A stretch of 64,000 nucleotides of DNA from Antarcticirhabdus aurantiaca (lineage in GTDB: Bacteria > Pseudomonadota > Alphaproteobacteria > Rhizobiales > Rhizobiaceae): the NCBI RefSeq assembly GCF_009765365.1, contig NZ_VTOM01000011.1, positions 114,322 through 178,321 on the forward strand, read 5' to 3'. Under the pieces are notes generated by a model. That model saw nothing but the letters and a program-made list of their open reading frames with translations. It had not been told where the DNA came from and did no database searches. This document shows positions 49,111 through 57,933 of the stretch, one piece after another (the first letter of the stretch is position 1; each line of letters starts with the position of its first letter). The position numbers and the translations under genes are program-made.

Positions 49111-50370
49111 TCAGGCCTCGAAGCGCCGGAGCGCCGCCTCCACGAAGGCCGCGGCTTCCAGAGCCACGCGGTCGCGGCCGAAGCGCGCGACGACCTGGAT
49201 GCCGAGCGGCATGCCCGCCGGATCGAGGAGGCCGGGGACGGCCACGGCCGGATTGCCGGTCAGCGTCCACAGCTTGTTGAAGACGGGCGAGCCCGTGGTG
49301 TCGCGCGAGCGCGGCGCGGCGCCCGGCGCGGCCGGCAGCAGAAGGGCGTCCACCGACTCGAACAGCGTCGCCGCCGTCCGGCGCGCGATGCGGGCGAGAC
49401 GGCGGCACTCGTCGTAGCGCTCGGGCACGATCGCCGCGCCTTCGTCCAGCGCTGCGCTGAGGCGCGGACCGAGATCGTCCGCGTGGGCGCGCCGCTCGTG
49501 GAGGAGGGCGAGGGCGCCTTCGTGCAACTGGATCGGTCCCTGCGCGTCCCGGCCGCGCGCCAGCGCCTCCGGCTCCTCGACGATCGTGACCCGCGCGCCC
49601 GCGCGCTCGGCCGCCCGCGCGGCGCGCTCGACCGCCTCCGCCATGGCCGCCGACATCTCGCCGTCGATCGCCGAGCGATAGACCCCGATGTGCGGGGCTG
49701 CGGGCGTTTCCGGCACCGCGAGATCGCGGCCCGTCAGAAGCGCCGCGAAGAGCGCGGCGTCCGCGACGCCGGCCGCGAAGACGCCGAGCGTGTCGAGGGT
49801 CCAGGCGAAGGGCTTCACGCCCACCGTCGGCAGGAGGCGGAAGCTCGGCTTGTAGCCGCAGACGCCGTTGAAGGCGGCCGGGCGCAGCACCGAGCCGGCG
49901 GTCTGCGTGCCGAGCGCGACTTCGCAGAGCCCGGCCGCCACGGCCGCCGCCGAGCCGGCCGAGGAGCCGCCGGGCGTGTGCGCGGGATCGACGGCATTGC
50001 GGGTCGGCGCGGGATCGAGGAAGGCGAAGGGGCAGGTTTCGGTCTTGCCGATGATCGCCGCGCCCTTCATGCGCGCCATCGCCACCACGGAGGCGTCGGC
50101 GGCCGGCCGGTGCCCCGCATGGATAGGCGAACCGTAGGCGGTCGGCATGTCGGCGGTGTCGATGATGTCCTTCACGCCGAGCGAGACACCGGCGAGAGGC
50201 CCCGTCGCCGCGAAGGCTGGACGCAGGTCCGGCGACAGCGCGTGGAAGGCCCGCAGCGCGGGATCGTCGGCATGGATCGCGGACAGCCGCGCCCGGATCG
50301 AGCGCTCGGGCGCGGCGCCGCCGGCGACGGCGGCGAGCGTCGCGCGCAAGGGAACGGGAGCGAAGGTCAT
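49111..50370 (-). CDS. Amidase (amidase-signature family)
   Basis: 419 residues from the ATG 51 bp inside the longest frame. Lys of the triad in G-V-K-D-I-I-D near residue 66, the Gly/Ser-rich G-G-S-S-A-G-S-A-A-A-V near 134, and the nucleophile Ser in G-T-Q-T-A-G-S-V near 156. It hydrolyses amide bonds in the cytosol; the substrate class cannot be told. No GatB/GatC genes are near and the GatA-type C-terminal extension is lacking, so it is not a Glu-tRNA amidotransferase subunit. Divergent from the decarboxylase gene. Confidence 0.9.
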   Translation of the reverse strand: MTFAPVPLRATLAAVAGGAAPERSIRARLSAIHADDPALRAFHALSPDLRPAFAATGPLAGVSLGVKDIIDTADMPTAYGSPIHAGHRPAADASVVAMARMKGAAIIGKTETCPFAFLDPAPTRNAVDPAHTPGGSSAGSAAAVAAGLCEVALGTQTAGSVLRPAAFNGVCGYKPSFRLLPTVGVKPFAWTLDTLGVFAAGVADAALFAALLTGRDLAVPETPAAPHIGVYRSAIDGEMSAAMAEAVERAARAAERAGARVTIVEEPEALARGRDAQGPIQLHEGALALLHERRAHADDLGPRLSAALDEGAAIVPERYDECRRLARIARRTAATLFESVDALLLPAAPGAAPRSRDTTGSPVFNKLWTLTGNPAVAVPGLLDPAGMPLGIQVVARFGRDRVALEAAAFVEAALRRFEA

Positions 50371-50519
50371 CGGTGCGGTCCGGCATCGGTTCGGGACCAA
50401 CCGGTTTGCCGCGCCACGCATCCTGCCGCAAGGTAGCAGGCCGCGAATCGCCTCCCGTCATGGGATCGTCACGCAAATCGCCCTAAGTCCCGGGCTTCAA
50501 CCTCAAGCCGAGATCATCC

Positions 50520-51740
50520 ATGCAGACATTCCGGACCGCGACCGAAGCGGCGCTGGCCCTTCGCCCCGACGTGCCGGTCTATTGCTTCCGGCCCCAGGTG
50601 CTGATGGCCGACGCCCGCGCCTTCATGGACGCCTTTCCGGGCGAGACCGCCTATGCCGTGAAGACCAACGGCGAGCCGATGGTCCTGGAAACGCTGTCCA
50701 AGGCCGGCGTCACGATGTTCGACGTCGCATCGCCCGGCGAGTTCGCGGCCGTGCGCGCCGTCGCGCCCAAGGCCGGCATGCTCTACATGCACCCGATCAA
50801 GGCGCAGTCCGACATTCGGCTGGCGCTGGAGACCTACGGCATCCGCGTTCTGTCGCTCGATCACGAGGACGAGGTCGCCAAGATCCTGCGCATCGTGCGG
50901 GCGCTCGACCTCGACCCGGCGACCGTCACCCTGTTCGTGCGGCTCCAGACGAAGGGGCAGGCGGCCTACGAGCTGTCGAAGAAGTTCGGCGCCGCGCCCG
51001 CCCATGCGGTCGAGCTGCTCCAGCGCTGCCACCGCATCGGCTTCAAGGTCGGCATCTGCTTCCACGTCGGCTCGCAGATCGAGGACCCCGAGACCTACGA
51101 GCGGGCGCTCGCCTCGGCCGACTGGGTGCGCAACCGCGCCGACGTGCCGCTGGCGGGCCTCGACGTCGGCGGCGGATTCCCGGCGGAGTACGGCCACGAC
51201 CCGCGCCGCAAGAAGCCGCAGATGCCGGGTCTCGGGCAGATCATGTCGCGGCTGCGCTCGGACCTGACCGAATGGGGCTTCTCGGACGTGCCGCTCGTCG
51301 CCGAGCCCGGACGCGTCGTCGTCGCGCGGGCCTTCTCGCTGATCGTGCGCGTCCTCCTCCGCAAGGGGCGGCGCCTCTACATCAACGACGGCATCTGGGC
51401 GTCGCTCTCCGACAGCTGGACCGGCAAGATCACGCTGCCTGCCCGCTTCATCCCGGACCCGGCACGCACGACGCGCAACGGCGATCCGAACACCGTCGGC
51501 GCCTTCCGGGTCTGCGGTGCGACCTGCGATTCGGTCGACATCCTGTCGCGGCCGTTCTGGCTGCCGGAAACGGTGGACACGGGCGACTGGATCGAGATCG
51601 GCCACATCGGCGCCTACTCGCTGTCGCTGCGCACCCGCTTCAACGGCTTCTATCCCGACACCTTCGTCGAGGTGACGACGCCCTTCGACGAGGGCGGCGA
51701 CGTCCAGGGCTTCGCGAGCCTGGAGACGATGGCGGACTGA
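50520..51740 (+). CDS. Ornithine/lysine decarboxylase-type PLP enzyme (fold III)
   Basis: 406 residues. PLP lysine in Y-A-V-K-T-N near residue 46, H-V-G-S-Q near 182, G-G-G-F-P near 215, E-P-G-R near 258, and the second active-site Cys in G-A-T-C-D-S-V-D near 336. This is the eukaryotic-type ODC/LDC family common in alphaproteobacteria. It makes putrescine (or cadaverine) for the polyamine pool. The ribosome site is weak. An RNA leader of the speF type often precedes this gene in the group; I could not recognise one in the 150-bp spacer. Confidence 0.9.
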   Translation: MQTFRTATEAALALRPDVPVYCFRPQVLMADARAFMDAFPGETAYAVKTNGEPMVLETLSKAGVTMFDVASPGEFAAVRAVAPKAGMLYMHPIKAQSDIRLALETYGIRVLSLDHEDEVAKILRIVRALDLDPATVTLFVRLQTKGQAAYELSKKFGAAPAHAVELLQRCHRIGFKVGICFHVGSQIEDPETYERALASADWVRNRADVPLAGLDVGGGFPAEYGHDPRRKKPQMPGLGQIMSRLRSDLTEWGFSDVPLVAEPGRVVVARAFSLIVRVLLRKGRRLYINDGIWASLSDSWTGKITLPARFIPDPARTTRNGDPNTVGAFRVCGATCDSVDILSRPFWLPETVDTGDWIEIGHIGAYSLSLRTRFNGFYPDTFVEVTTPFDEGGDVQGFASLETMAD

Positions 51741-51745
51741 AACGA

Positions 51746-51771
51746 CGAAGGGCGCCGCAGGGCGCCCTTCG
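51746..51771. terminator. Bidirectional terminator between the decarboxylase and DUF4112 genes
   Basis: An 11-bp perfect stem (cgaagggcgcc / ggcgcccttcg) with a 4-base loop, sitting between two convergent genes. Confidence 0.75.
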
Positions 51772-51780
51772 CTCGGACCG

Positions 51781-52236
51781 TCAGCGCCGGATCGGCGTGA
51801 TCTCGATCACCTTGTCGGCATGCGGATGGATGTCCGCGACGTCCTCGTGATCGATGTCGCGGAAGTGCTCGAGCACGATGCCGATGTTGCGGCGATGCGC
51901 CTTGAAGAAGACGTCGAAGAGGTCGCCGGCCAGCGGCACGGAGCCGACGGCGAAGTCGGTGCCGATATTGGCGAGCATGCGCGCGAGCTTGCGCTTGGGC
52001 AGGCCGAGCCGGCGCGCTTCGTTGACGATGTAGAGGCCGAGAAGCCCGCCCGCCGCGTCGCCGCCGATGGGCAGCGCGCCGAGGATCGAGTCGAGGCCGA
52101 AGCGGATGTTCGTGCCCGGCACGCGCAGGGCCGTGTCGAGAAGGTCGGCGAGCCGCGCGAGCCTCCGGACGCGGCGGACGCGCTCGGCGCGGGACAGTCC
52201 GTCGACCATGGTGAAATCGGCGGTGGTGGCGATCAT
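51781..52236 (-). CDS. DUF4112 family protein
   Basis: 151 residues. Motifs R-L-A-R-L-A-D-L-L-D near residue 25, I-R-F-G-L-D near 44, L-P-I-G-G-D-A-A-G near 55, and V-P-L-A-G-D-L-F-D near 99 are repeated in DUF4112 proteins. The middle contains two weakly hydrophobic glycine-rich segments that may be membrane-associated. Function unknown. Convergent with the decarboxylase gene; the ~280 bp beyond its start hold no supported gene. Confidence 0.85.
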   Translation of the reverse strand: MIATTADFTMVDGLSRAERVRRVRRLARLADLLDTALRVPGTNIRFGLDSILGALPIGGDAAGGLLGLYIVNEARRLGLPKRKLARMLANIGTDFAVGSVPLAGDLFDVFFKAHRRNIGIVLEHFRDIDHEDVADIHPHADKVIEITPIRR

Positions 52237-52518
52237 CTCTTTCAGTCTCCCGACGATGTGGCTGCCGGCACGGGCCGGGCACGCCGTCGCATCGTCAAGT
52301 GGTGATGTCGGCCCGCCATTTGAAGGGCGACGCCGCCCGGTCCGCGATGCCGCCGGCCGTCCGTGCGGGCGATGCCGACGGCGATCGGCAGCAGCGCGAA
52401 GAGCCAGGACGCTCGACGACGGGCTCGGGCATGACGGCGGAGGGGCAGGAGCGCGACGCGTCGACCCGCTCCGCCGCGCCGGTCCCGTCCCGCTTCGTCG
52501 AGGCCCGGCCGGCGCTCG

Positions 52519-53751
52519 TCAGAGCGCGGCGAGGAGGTCCGGGGTCGGCCAGCCGTCGGCGGGAATGCCGCGTCGCAGCTGCTCCTGGCGCACCGCCGCG
52601 CGGGTGTTCTCGCCGAGGATGCCGTCGACCTTGCCGACGTCGTAGCCCAGCTGGGCGAGGCGCTGCTGCAGCGCCTTGGTTTCCTCGACGGACAGCCCCG
52701 GCTGCGGATTGCCCATGTCGACCGGCTCGGCCCCGCCGACGCGCGTTGCGAAGTAGGCCGCCGTCAGCGAGTAGACCAGCGACTTGTTCCACTGGAGATA
52801 GATGTCGAAGTTGCGGAAGGCGAGGAAGGCCGGGCCGCCCCGTCCCATCGGCAGAACGAGCGCGGCGGTCTCGCCGTCGCTTTCGAGCGGCGAGCCGTCC
52901 GCCTTGGTGACGCCCAGCGCGGCATATTCGGAGCGCGGCTCCTTGTTGACGAGCGCGGCACGGTCGAAGGGGAAGTCGTCGGGCACCCGCACCGCTTCGA
53001 GCCAGGGCTCGCCGCGCTGCCAGCCCAGCGACTGGATGTACTTGCCCGTGGTGAACAGGACATCGGCGACGTCCCTGCGCAGGTCGATGCGCCCGTTTCC
53101 GTCGCCGTCCGTGCCGAACTCGACGTACTCCTCCGGAAGCAGCTGCGTCATGCCAATCTCGCCGGCCCAGGCGCCGACCATCTCCTCGGGGGCGAGGTAG
53201 CCGCGGTCGACGATCTCGATCGCCGCCATGAGGTGCGGACGGAAGAGCTGCGGGCGGCGGCAGTCGTGGGCGAGGGTGGCGAGCGCGGGCAGCGTTTCGA
53301 AGTCGCCGAGAACCGCACCGTAGTCGGTCTCGAGGCCCCAGAAGGCGGTGATGACCTCGGCCGGGACGCCGGTCTGGGCCTCGACCTCGGCGAAGGTGGC
53401 GGCGTGCTTCTTCAGGTTGGCGCGGCCCTTGTCCAGGCGGTCGCCGTTGATCATGCGCCCGGCGAACTCGCGCCAGGTCTGGGCGAAGACGCCTTGCGCG
53501 CGGTCGCGCTTCAGGACCTTCTCGTTGAGGCGCATGTCCGCCACCGCCCGGTCGACCGCCCCTTGCGACAGACCGCGCTGCAGAGCCTCGCTCCGCACGC
53601 CGTCGAGGAAGGCGGAGAAGTCGCCGCCGCACTGGGCGCGCGCCGCCGCGTCGGCCGACGATTCGGCCTGCGGCGCCTGCGCCTGGGCCTGGGCGAGGCC
53701 CGTGCCGGCGAAAAGGGTCAGAACAAGAAGTGACAGGCGGGCGGAGCGCAT
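52519..53751 (-). CDS. Lytic murein transglycosylase, MltB-type, with peptidoglycan-binding domain
   Basis: 410 residues from the ATG that gives a signal peptide (about 1-23). Catalytic domain SLT_2/MltB: F-W-G-L-E-T-D-Y-G near residue 125 carries the catalytic Glu, followed by L-A-T-L-A-H-D and W-A-G-E-I-G-M-T-Q-L. A C-terminal PG_binding_1 domain has L-G-Y-D-V-G-K-V-D-G-I-L-G near 375. The D-G-D-G-N-G-R-I-D stretch near 225 looks like a Ca-binding loop. Cleaves glycan strands to anhydro-muramyl products in the periplasm. It overlaps no neighbour; GH25 starts upstream on the same strand. Confidence 0.92.
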   Translation of the reverse strand: MRSARLSLLVLTLFAGTGLAQAQAQAPQAESSADAAARAQCGGDFSAFLDGVRSEALQRGLSQGAVDRAVADMRLNEKVLKRDRAQGVFAQTWREFAGRMINGDRLDKGRANLKKHAATFAEVEAQTGVPAEVITAFWGLETDYGAVLGDFETLPALATLAHDCRRPQLFRPHLMAAIEIVDRGYLAPEEMVGAWAGEIGMTQLLPEEYVEFGTDGDGNGRIDLRRDVADVLFTTGKYIQSLGWQRGEPWLEAVRVPDDFPFDRAALVNKEPRSEYAALGVTKADGSPLESDGETAALVLPMGRGGPAFLAFRNFDIYLQWNKSLVYSLTAAYFATRVGGAEPVDMGNPQPGLSVEETKALQQRLAQLGYDVGKVDGILGENTRAAVRQEQLRRGIPADGWPTPDLLAAL

Positions 53752-53837
53752 GCGGCGACCTTGGCGAATCGTTGAGCGAATCAGAGAAGTCGCCGCTAGG
53801 CGCGCATGATGGCGGTTTGAAGAAGGGCAGTCCCGCG

Positions 53838-54608
53838 TCAGCTGCCCGCGCCGGTATGCGCCCCCATCCAGCGCTGCCAATCCTCGCGCGTGCCGCTGAA
53901 GGCGTTCCGGTCGACCGGACCCTTGATGCCGGCGACGGTGCCCGACTCGGTGTACTGCCAGAACAGGAAGTCGCGGTCTTCGTAGACGTTCTTGGGATGG
54001 TCGCGGACGGCGCGCAGCCAGAACTTATGGTTCGGGAAGGCGCCGACGAGCCGCTCGCGATGGACGTCGATCGGCACGTAGAGGATCGGCCGCTTGCCGT
54101 ACCAGGCCTCGAGCTTGTCCGACATCGCCATGACCTCCTTCACGATGTCCTCGCGCGACGGGCGCTTGGTGCAGGTCGGCGAGAAGGGCGTCCACTCGAT
54201 GTCGATCACCGGGGGAAGGGCGGCCGGATCGCGCGGAACGTTGCGGATGAACCAGTCGGCTTGGCTCTCGCCCGAGCGGCAGTGATACCAGAAGTGGTAG
54301 GCGCCGCGCGGAACGCCCGCGGCACGGGCGGCAACCCAGTTGTCCATGAAGCGGTCGTCGACGCGGTCCCCGCCTTCGGTCGCCTTCAGGAAGGCGAAGG
54401 CGGTGCCATCGGCGCGCGCGGAGACCCAGTCGATGCTGCCCTGGTACTTGGAGACGTCGACGCCGTGGATGGGATAATGATGGGCCGCCTCGGCCGCGAA
54501 GCCGGTCAGGCCGAGTTCCTGCGTGTCGAGCCGCGCCGTGGTGCAGCCGCCCGCAATCATGAGCGCAGCGAGGAGACCCGACGCGCGCGTGAACCGTCCG
54601 AACCTCAT
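53838..54608 (-). CDS. Glycoside hydrolase family 25 lysozyme, lipoprotein-type
   Basis: 256 residues from the ATG that gives a lipoprotein signal with A-G-G-C near residue 21. GH25 motifs: G-V-D-V-S-K-Y-Q-G near 48, F-L-K-A-T-E-G near 73, Y-H-F-W near 102, and the acidic pair in P-V-I-D-I-E-W near 135. A muramidase that cuts MurNAc-GlcNAc bonds. GH25 is common in phages and Gram-positives and less so here; the lipobox argues for a resident periplasmic or outer-membrane enzyme. Confidence 0.9.
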   Translation of the reverse strand: MRFGRFTRASGLLAALMIAGGCTTARLDTQELGLTGFAAEAAHHYPIHGVDVSKYQGSIDWVSARADGTAFAFLKATEGGDRVDDRFMDNWVAARAAGVPRGAYHFWYHCRSGESQADWFIRNVPRDPAALPPVIDIEWTPFSPTCTKRPSREDIVKEVMAMSDKLEAWYGKRPILYVPIDVHRERLVGAFPNHKFWLRAVRDHPKNVYEDRDFLFWQYTESGTVAGIKGPVDRNAFSGTREDWQRWMGAHTGAGS

Positions 54609-54948
54609 CTCAGCGCTTTCCCCCTTGGCGTGCCGCGGGTCGCCCCGTCGACCCCACGCATCAGGCGGGAGGAGGCGGGCGATCCTGTGGCGAGCGACCC
54701 TTGGCGGCCGCCGTCTGCGAACTCGGTCGTCCAAACCACATTCGGCTTGTTCCGAACTGGCGCTGCCCAGGGAAGCAGCAAATGCGCGAAAAAAGTTTGC
54801 TTCGGCTATCCCTCGGATTCGGCTTCCATTTCGAGATGTCGATCACGCAAAATGACGCGGATTCATGGTCTGTGATGATGACAGGTTGAACAGGCCGCCT
54901 AGTTCGCCGTTCATTGGGACTATCCAGCCAAAAAGGTTTAGGGAACAC
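54609..54948. other. Intergenic region between the GH25 lysozyme and Thr/Pro-rich lipoprotein genes
   Basis: 340 bp between divergent genes. The right half is AT-richer than its surroundings and probably holds the lipoprotein promoter. Short frames reading into both neighbours lack ribosome sites. Nothing else supported. Confidence 0.45.
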
Positions 54949-55200
54949 ATGCGTAAACTGATGATCCTCGCTGGTGCCTCCGCCCTGATGACGCTCGCCG
55001 CCTGCGGCGACGACGCGACGACCACCACCACGACGGAGACCCCGGCTGGCACCTCCTCGACCACCACGTCGGGTGGCGCGGGCAGCACGACCACGACGCC
55101 TCCGGCGACCACCACGCCGCCGGCCACCACCGCGACGCCTCCGGCGACCACCACCACGACGCCTCCGGCCGGTGGTACGTCGACCACGACGACCAACTGA
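54949..55200 (+). CDS. Thr/Pro-rich low-complexity lipoprotein
   Basis: 83 residues from the ATG with an aggga site. Signal with lipobox L-A-A-C at residue 19, then almost only Thr, Pro, Ala, Gly and Ser to the end, with repeated T-P-P-A-T-T units. Such tails are flexible and could span the periplasm or cover a surface. No family recognised. The neighbours are peptidoglycan-active enzymes, so an envelope role is likely. Confidence 0.7.
   Translation: MRKLMILAGASALMTLAACGDDATTTTTTETPAGTSSTTTSGGAGSTTTTPPATTTPPATTATPPATTTTTPPAGGTSTTTTN
55096..55173 (+). repeat. Short tandem repeats in the Thr/Pro-rich lipoprotein gene
   Basis: About four imperfect copies of an 18-24-bp unit beginning acgcctccggcgaccacc, encoding T-P-P-A-T-T. 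Repeat number could vary by slippage. Confidence 0.65.
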
Positions 55201-55357
55201 CGGAGAAGCCATCGCGCCGCGCGGCGAAAGCCGCGCGGCGGGCAGGCGAGGCGCTGGCGCTCCCGCGAGGGACGACGGCGCCTTTTTGATTCACGATGCT
55301 CCGCGCTATGACACGAGCGAATCGGCCGAACGGCCTCCCTGCTCAGAGCGACGCCCC

Positions 55358-56071
55358 ATGGACATCCTGCGCGAACTCTCCCAGCTCGTGCGCGCCATCC
55401 CCACCAACGCGCGCACCGCACTCGACGCCATCGTCGAGGGCGTGCGCACGCTCTTCGAAGGGGATCGCGAAACGCGCCGGCGCGTCGCCTTCGGCGTGGC
55501 GATCATTGCGCTCTCGGCCAAGATGGCCAAGGCCGACGGCGTCGTGACGGAGCCGGAGGTTGCCGCCTTCCGGCAGATCCTGGCCGTTCCGCCCGAGGAG
55601 TGGCAGAACGTCCTGCGCCTCTACAACATCGCCAAGCAGGACATCGCGGGATTCGAGGCCTATGCCGGCAAGATCGCCGCGCTCTGCGACTGCGATTCGG
55701 GCGACTGCGCCCTTCTCGTGGACGTTCTCGACGGCCTCTTCCACATCGCCAAGGCGGACGGCGTCATCCACGGGCGGGAGATCGGCTTCCTCCAGCGGAT
55801 CGCGGAGGTCTTCGGCCTGTCGGAGGCGGAGTTCGCGACCGTTCGCGACCGGCACGTCGCCACCAAGAACAGCCCGCACATGGTGCTCGGCGTCCCGCCC
55901 GGCGCGCCGCGCGAGGCGGTTCGCGCCCGCTATCTCGAACTCGTGCGCGAGAACCATCCGGACCGGCTCGTCGCTCGCGGCGTGCCGGACGAGTTCCTCT
56001 TCATCGCCAACGAGCGCATGAAGGCGATCAACGCGGCGTACCACGCCATGTCGCGAACGGCCGTGGCGTGA
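55358..56071 (+). CDS. TerB-like and DnaJ-domain protein (DjlA-type)
   Basis: 237 residues. TerB domain (about 45-155; A-K-M-A-K-A-D-G-V-V-T and H-I-A-K-A-D-G-V-I-H repeats of the acidic metal-site helix pair). A C-terminal J domain (about 170-235) carries E-N-H-P-D-R, the H-P-D that stimulates DnaK. Two C-D pairs near 111 (C-D-C-D-S-G-D-C) are unusual. No N-terminal membrane helix as strong as in DjlA is visible, though 40-55 is hydrophobic. Likely a DnaK co-chaperone with an envelope or stress role. Its end overlaps the amidase start as GTGA. Confidence 0.9.
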   Translation: MDILRELSQLVRAIPTNARTALDAIVEGVRTLFEGDRETRRRVAFGVAIIALSAKMAKADGVVTEPEVAAFRQILAVPPEEWQNVLRLYNIAKQDIAGFEAYAGKIAALCDCDSGDCALLVDVLDGLFHIAKADGVIHGREIGFLQRIAEVFGLSEAEFATVRDRHVATKNSPHMVLGVPPGAPREAVRARYLELVRENHPDRLVARGVPDEFLFIANERMKAINAAYHAMSRTAVA

Positions 56072-56868
56072 TCCTGGCGCCCGACGCGCGGATCGTTTCG
56101 CGCCTTCGACCCTCGCCCCACGGGAACGAGCGGCGCGGAGCCGGCGTGCCCGACATGATCCTCCTCCATTACACCGGCATGACGAGCGGCAAGGCCGCGG
56201 AGGACTGGCTGTGCGATCCGCGCGCCCAGGTTTCCGCCCATTACCTCGTCCACGAGGACGGCGAGGTCGTTCAGATGGTGTCGGAAGCCGCCCGTGCCTG
56301 GCATGCGGGAGCGGGGTCCTGGCAGGGGCGGGAGGACGTGAACTCCCAGTCGATCGGCATCGAGATCGTCAATCCGGGCCACGAGCACGGCTACCGCGCC
56401 TTTCCCGACGTTCAGGTCGCCTCCGTGATCGAACTGTGTCGGGATTGCGCCCATCGCTGGACGATCCGCCCCGAGCGGGTGCTCGCCCACTCCGACACCG
56501 CTCCCTCGCGCAAGGAGGATCCCGGCGAACTCTTTCCCTGGGATAAACTCTTTCAGGCCGGAATCGGCCATTGGCGCGAGTCGGCGGCGCCGAGCCGAGG
56601 ACCCGTCCTGGAGCGGGGCTCGTCGGGACACCAGGTCGACGCCTTCCAGCGCCTCCTCGCCGCCTATGGCTACGCCGTCGATCCGACCGGCACCTTCGAC
56701 GATGCAACGGTTTTCGCGACGATCGCCTTTCAGCGCCACTTCCGTCAGGCGCGCGTCGACGGTCGCGCCGACGCGTCCACGATCGAGACGCTTCGCGCGC
56801 TCTACGCCGCGCTGGATCGGCGAGCCGTCACGCGGCCGTCACACAGCAGCGATTGTGACATTCGTTAA
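56068..56868 (+). CDS. N-acetylmuramoyl-L-alanine amidase (AmiD/Amidase_2) with PG-binding domain
   Basis: 266 residues from a GTG overlapping the preceding stop. Amidase_2 domain: M-I-L-L-H-Y-T-G near residue 31 provides the first zinc His, W-H-A-G-A near 75, N-S-Q-S-I-G-I-E-I near 92, and H-S-D-T-A-P near 145 with the last zinc ligand. A PG_binding_1 domain follows (V-D-A-F-Q-R-L-L near 190). No signal peptide is visible, so it may be cytoplasmic and act on recycled muropeptides (AmpD-like). Translationally coupled to the TerB-DnaJ gene, an unexpected partnership. Confidence 0.92.
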   Translation: MILAPDARIVSRLRPSPHGNERRGAGVPDMILLHYTGMTSGKAAEDWLCDPRAQVSAHYLVHEDGEVVQMVSEAARAWHAGAGSWQGREDVNSQSIGIEIVNPGHEHGYRAFPDVQVASVIELCRDCAHRWTIRPERVLAHSDTAPSRKEDPGELFPWDKLFQAGIGHWRESAAPSRGPVLERGSSGHQVDAFQRLLAAYGYAVDPTGTFDDATVFATIAFQRHFRQARVDGRADASTIETLRALYAALDRRAVTRPSHSSDCDIR

Positions 56869-57011
56869 TATTCCGTGATTGCGCTGCCGCAATGCGGTTG
56901 GGATCGCGCGGCATCTCCAAACCCGCCGCCGCCCGGGCTTTTCGTTTCGGGTGAACAGGGGTAGGGGCCGCACGGACGGGGGTCCGCGCCGCTCCGCATC
57001 ACGGATATGGA

Positions 57012-57512
57012 ATGAAGAATTCGATTGCCGCGGCTCTCGTCGCGACGATTTCGCTCGGCCTCGTCTCGCCGGTTCTGGCCAATGCGGAAAAGACGGAAGC
57101 AGCCGTCGCCGACACCGCAGCGGTGGCCGCCTTCGACGGCCGGCCCTATGCTTCGATCATCGAGAAGCACGCCTCGGCCTACGGTGTTCCGCTCCAGCTC
57201 GCGCACGCCATCGTTTCCGTCGAAAGCAACTACCGGCCGAACGTCACGGGCCGGGCCGGCGAAGTCGGCCTGATGCAGATCAAGCCCGCCACGGCGCGGG
57301 GCATGGGCTATTCCGGCTTGACGAAGGCGCTCTACGATCCCGACACCAACATCCGCTGGGGGATGAAGTACCTGGCCGGCGCCATCAGCCGGGGCGACGG
57401 CACGACCTGCGGAACGATCCTGAAGTACAATGCCGGGCACTTCGCCAAGCGCATGAATCCGGTGTCGCGCAACTACTGCCGCAAGGTCCAGGTGGAACTC
57501 GCCCGGCTCTGA
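57012..57512 (+). CDS. Soluble lytic transglycosylase (SLT/goose-lysozyme-type), small
   Basis: 166 residues with a signal peptide (about 1-24). Catalytic motif S-V-E-S-N-Y near residue 71 with the Glu, then G-E-V-G-L-M-Q-I near 86, and Y-N-A-G near 140. Minimal SLT domain without accessory modules, as found near secretion systems and in exported wall enzymes. Cuts peptidoglycan in the periplasm. It is the last of the wall-enzyme run; a promoter for tRNA-Tyr lies after it. Confidence 0.92.
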   Translation: MKNSIAAALVATISLGLVSPVLANAEKTEAAVADTAAVAAFDGRPYASIIEKHASAYGVPLQLAHAIVSVESNYRPNVTGRAGEVGLMQIKPATARGMGYSGLTKALYDPDTNIRWGMKYLAGAISRGDGTTCGTILKYNAGHFAKRMNPVSRNYCRKVQVELARL

Positions 57513-57546
57513 CGAGCCGCGAGCGCATTTCCCGCGCCGTGAGGCG

Positions 57547-57575
57547 TTGACAGACGCGGCGGCTCATTTCATAAC
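57547..57575 (+). promoter_or_regulatory. Promoter of tRNA-Tyr
   Basis: TTGACA at 57547-57552 and CATAAC at 57570-57575, 17 bp apart: a full -35 and a 4-of-6 -10 hexamer, about 80 bp upstream of the tRNA. Confidence 0.65.
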
Positions 57576-57655
57576 GCCGCCGAAAGCCGGGTCGCCCCTG
57601 AGGTGCCTCGGCTTTTCTGAAGGCCCGTCTCGCGACGAAGGCCTTCGGCAGGGCC

Positions 57656-57740
57656 GGAGGGATGCCCGAGTGGTTAAAGGGGACGGACTGTAAATCCGTT
57701 GGCTTAGCCTACGTTGGTTCAAATCCAACTCCCTCCACCA
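57656..57740 (+). tRNA. tRNA-Tyr (anticodon GTA)
   Basis: 85 nt including encoded CCA. Acceptor GGAGGGA pairs with TCCCTCC; anticodon loop CTGTAAA with GTA; long variable arm as expected for tyrosine tRNAs; T loop GGTTCAAATCC. Confidence 0.97.
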
Positions 57741-57933
57741 CCTGCCCACCTGCCGACCCGCGCTCCCATCTCCGCCGACCGAGTTCGCCTGCCGCATGAA
57801 CGTGTTCCTGCCGCCGGGATCGGTTGACGGCTAGATATTGGATCGCGTGCCGTCGCGAAGTTTCCGGGCGCTCGGAAGCGGCGATTAACTGCCGGACGCT
57901 AGACGTTTTGGATGCAACGCGTCGGGTCGACTT

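Noticed and set aside
50371..50519. speF-type RNA leader before the decarboxylase
   Set aside because: Expected from context, but I could not recognise its conserved hairpins by eye. A covariance-model search would decide.
55080..55180. Short direct repeats that might suggest a CRISPR array
   Set aside because: They lie in frame inside a lipoprotein gene, are imperfect and lack spacers.
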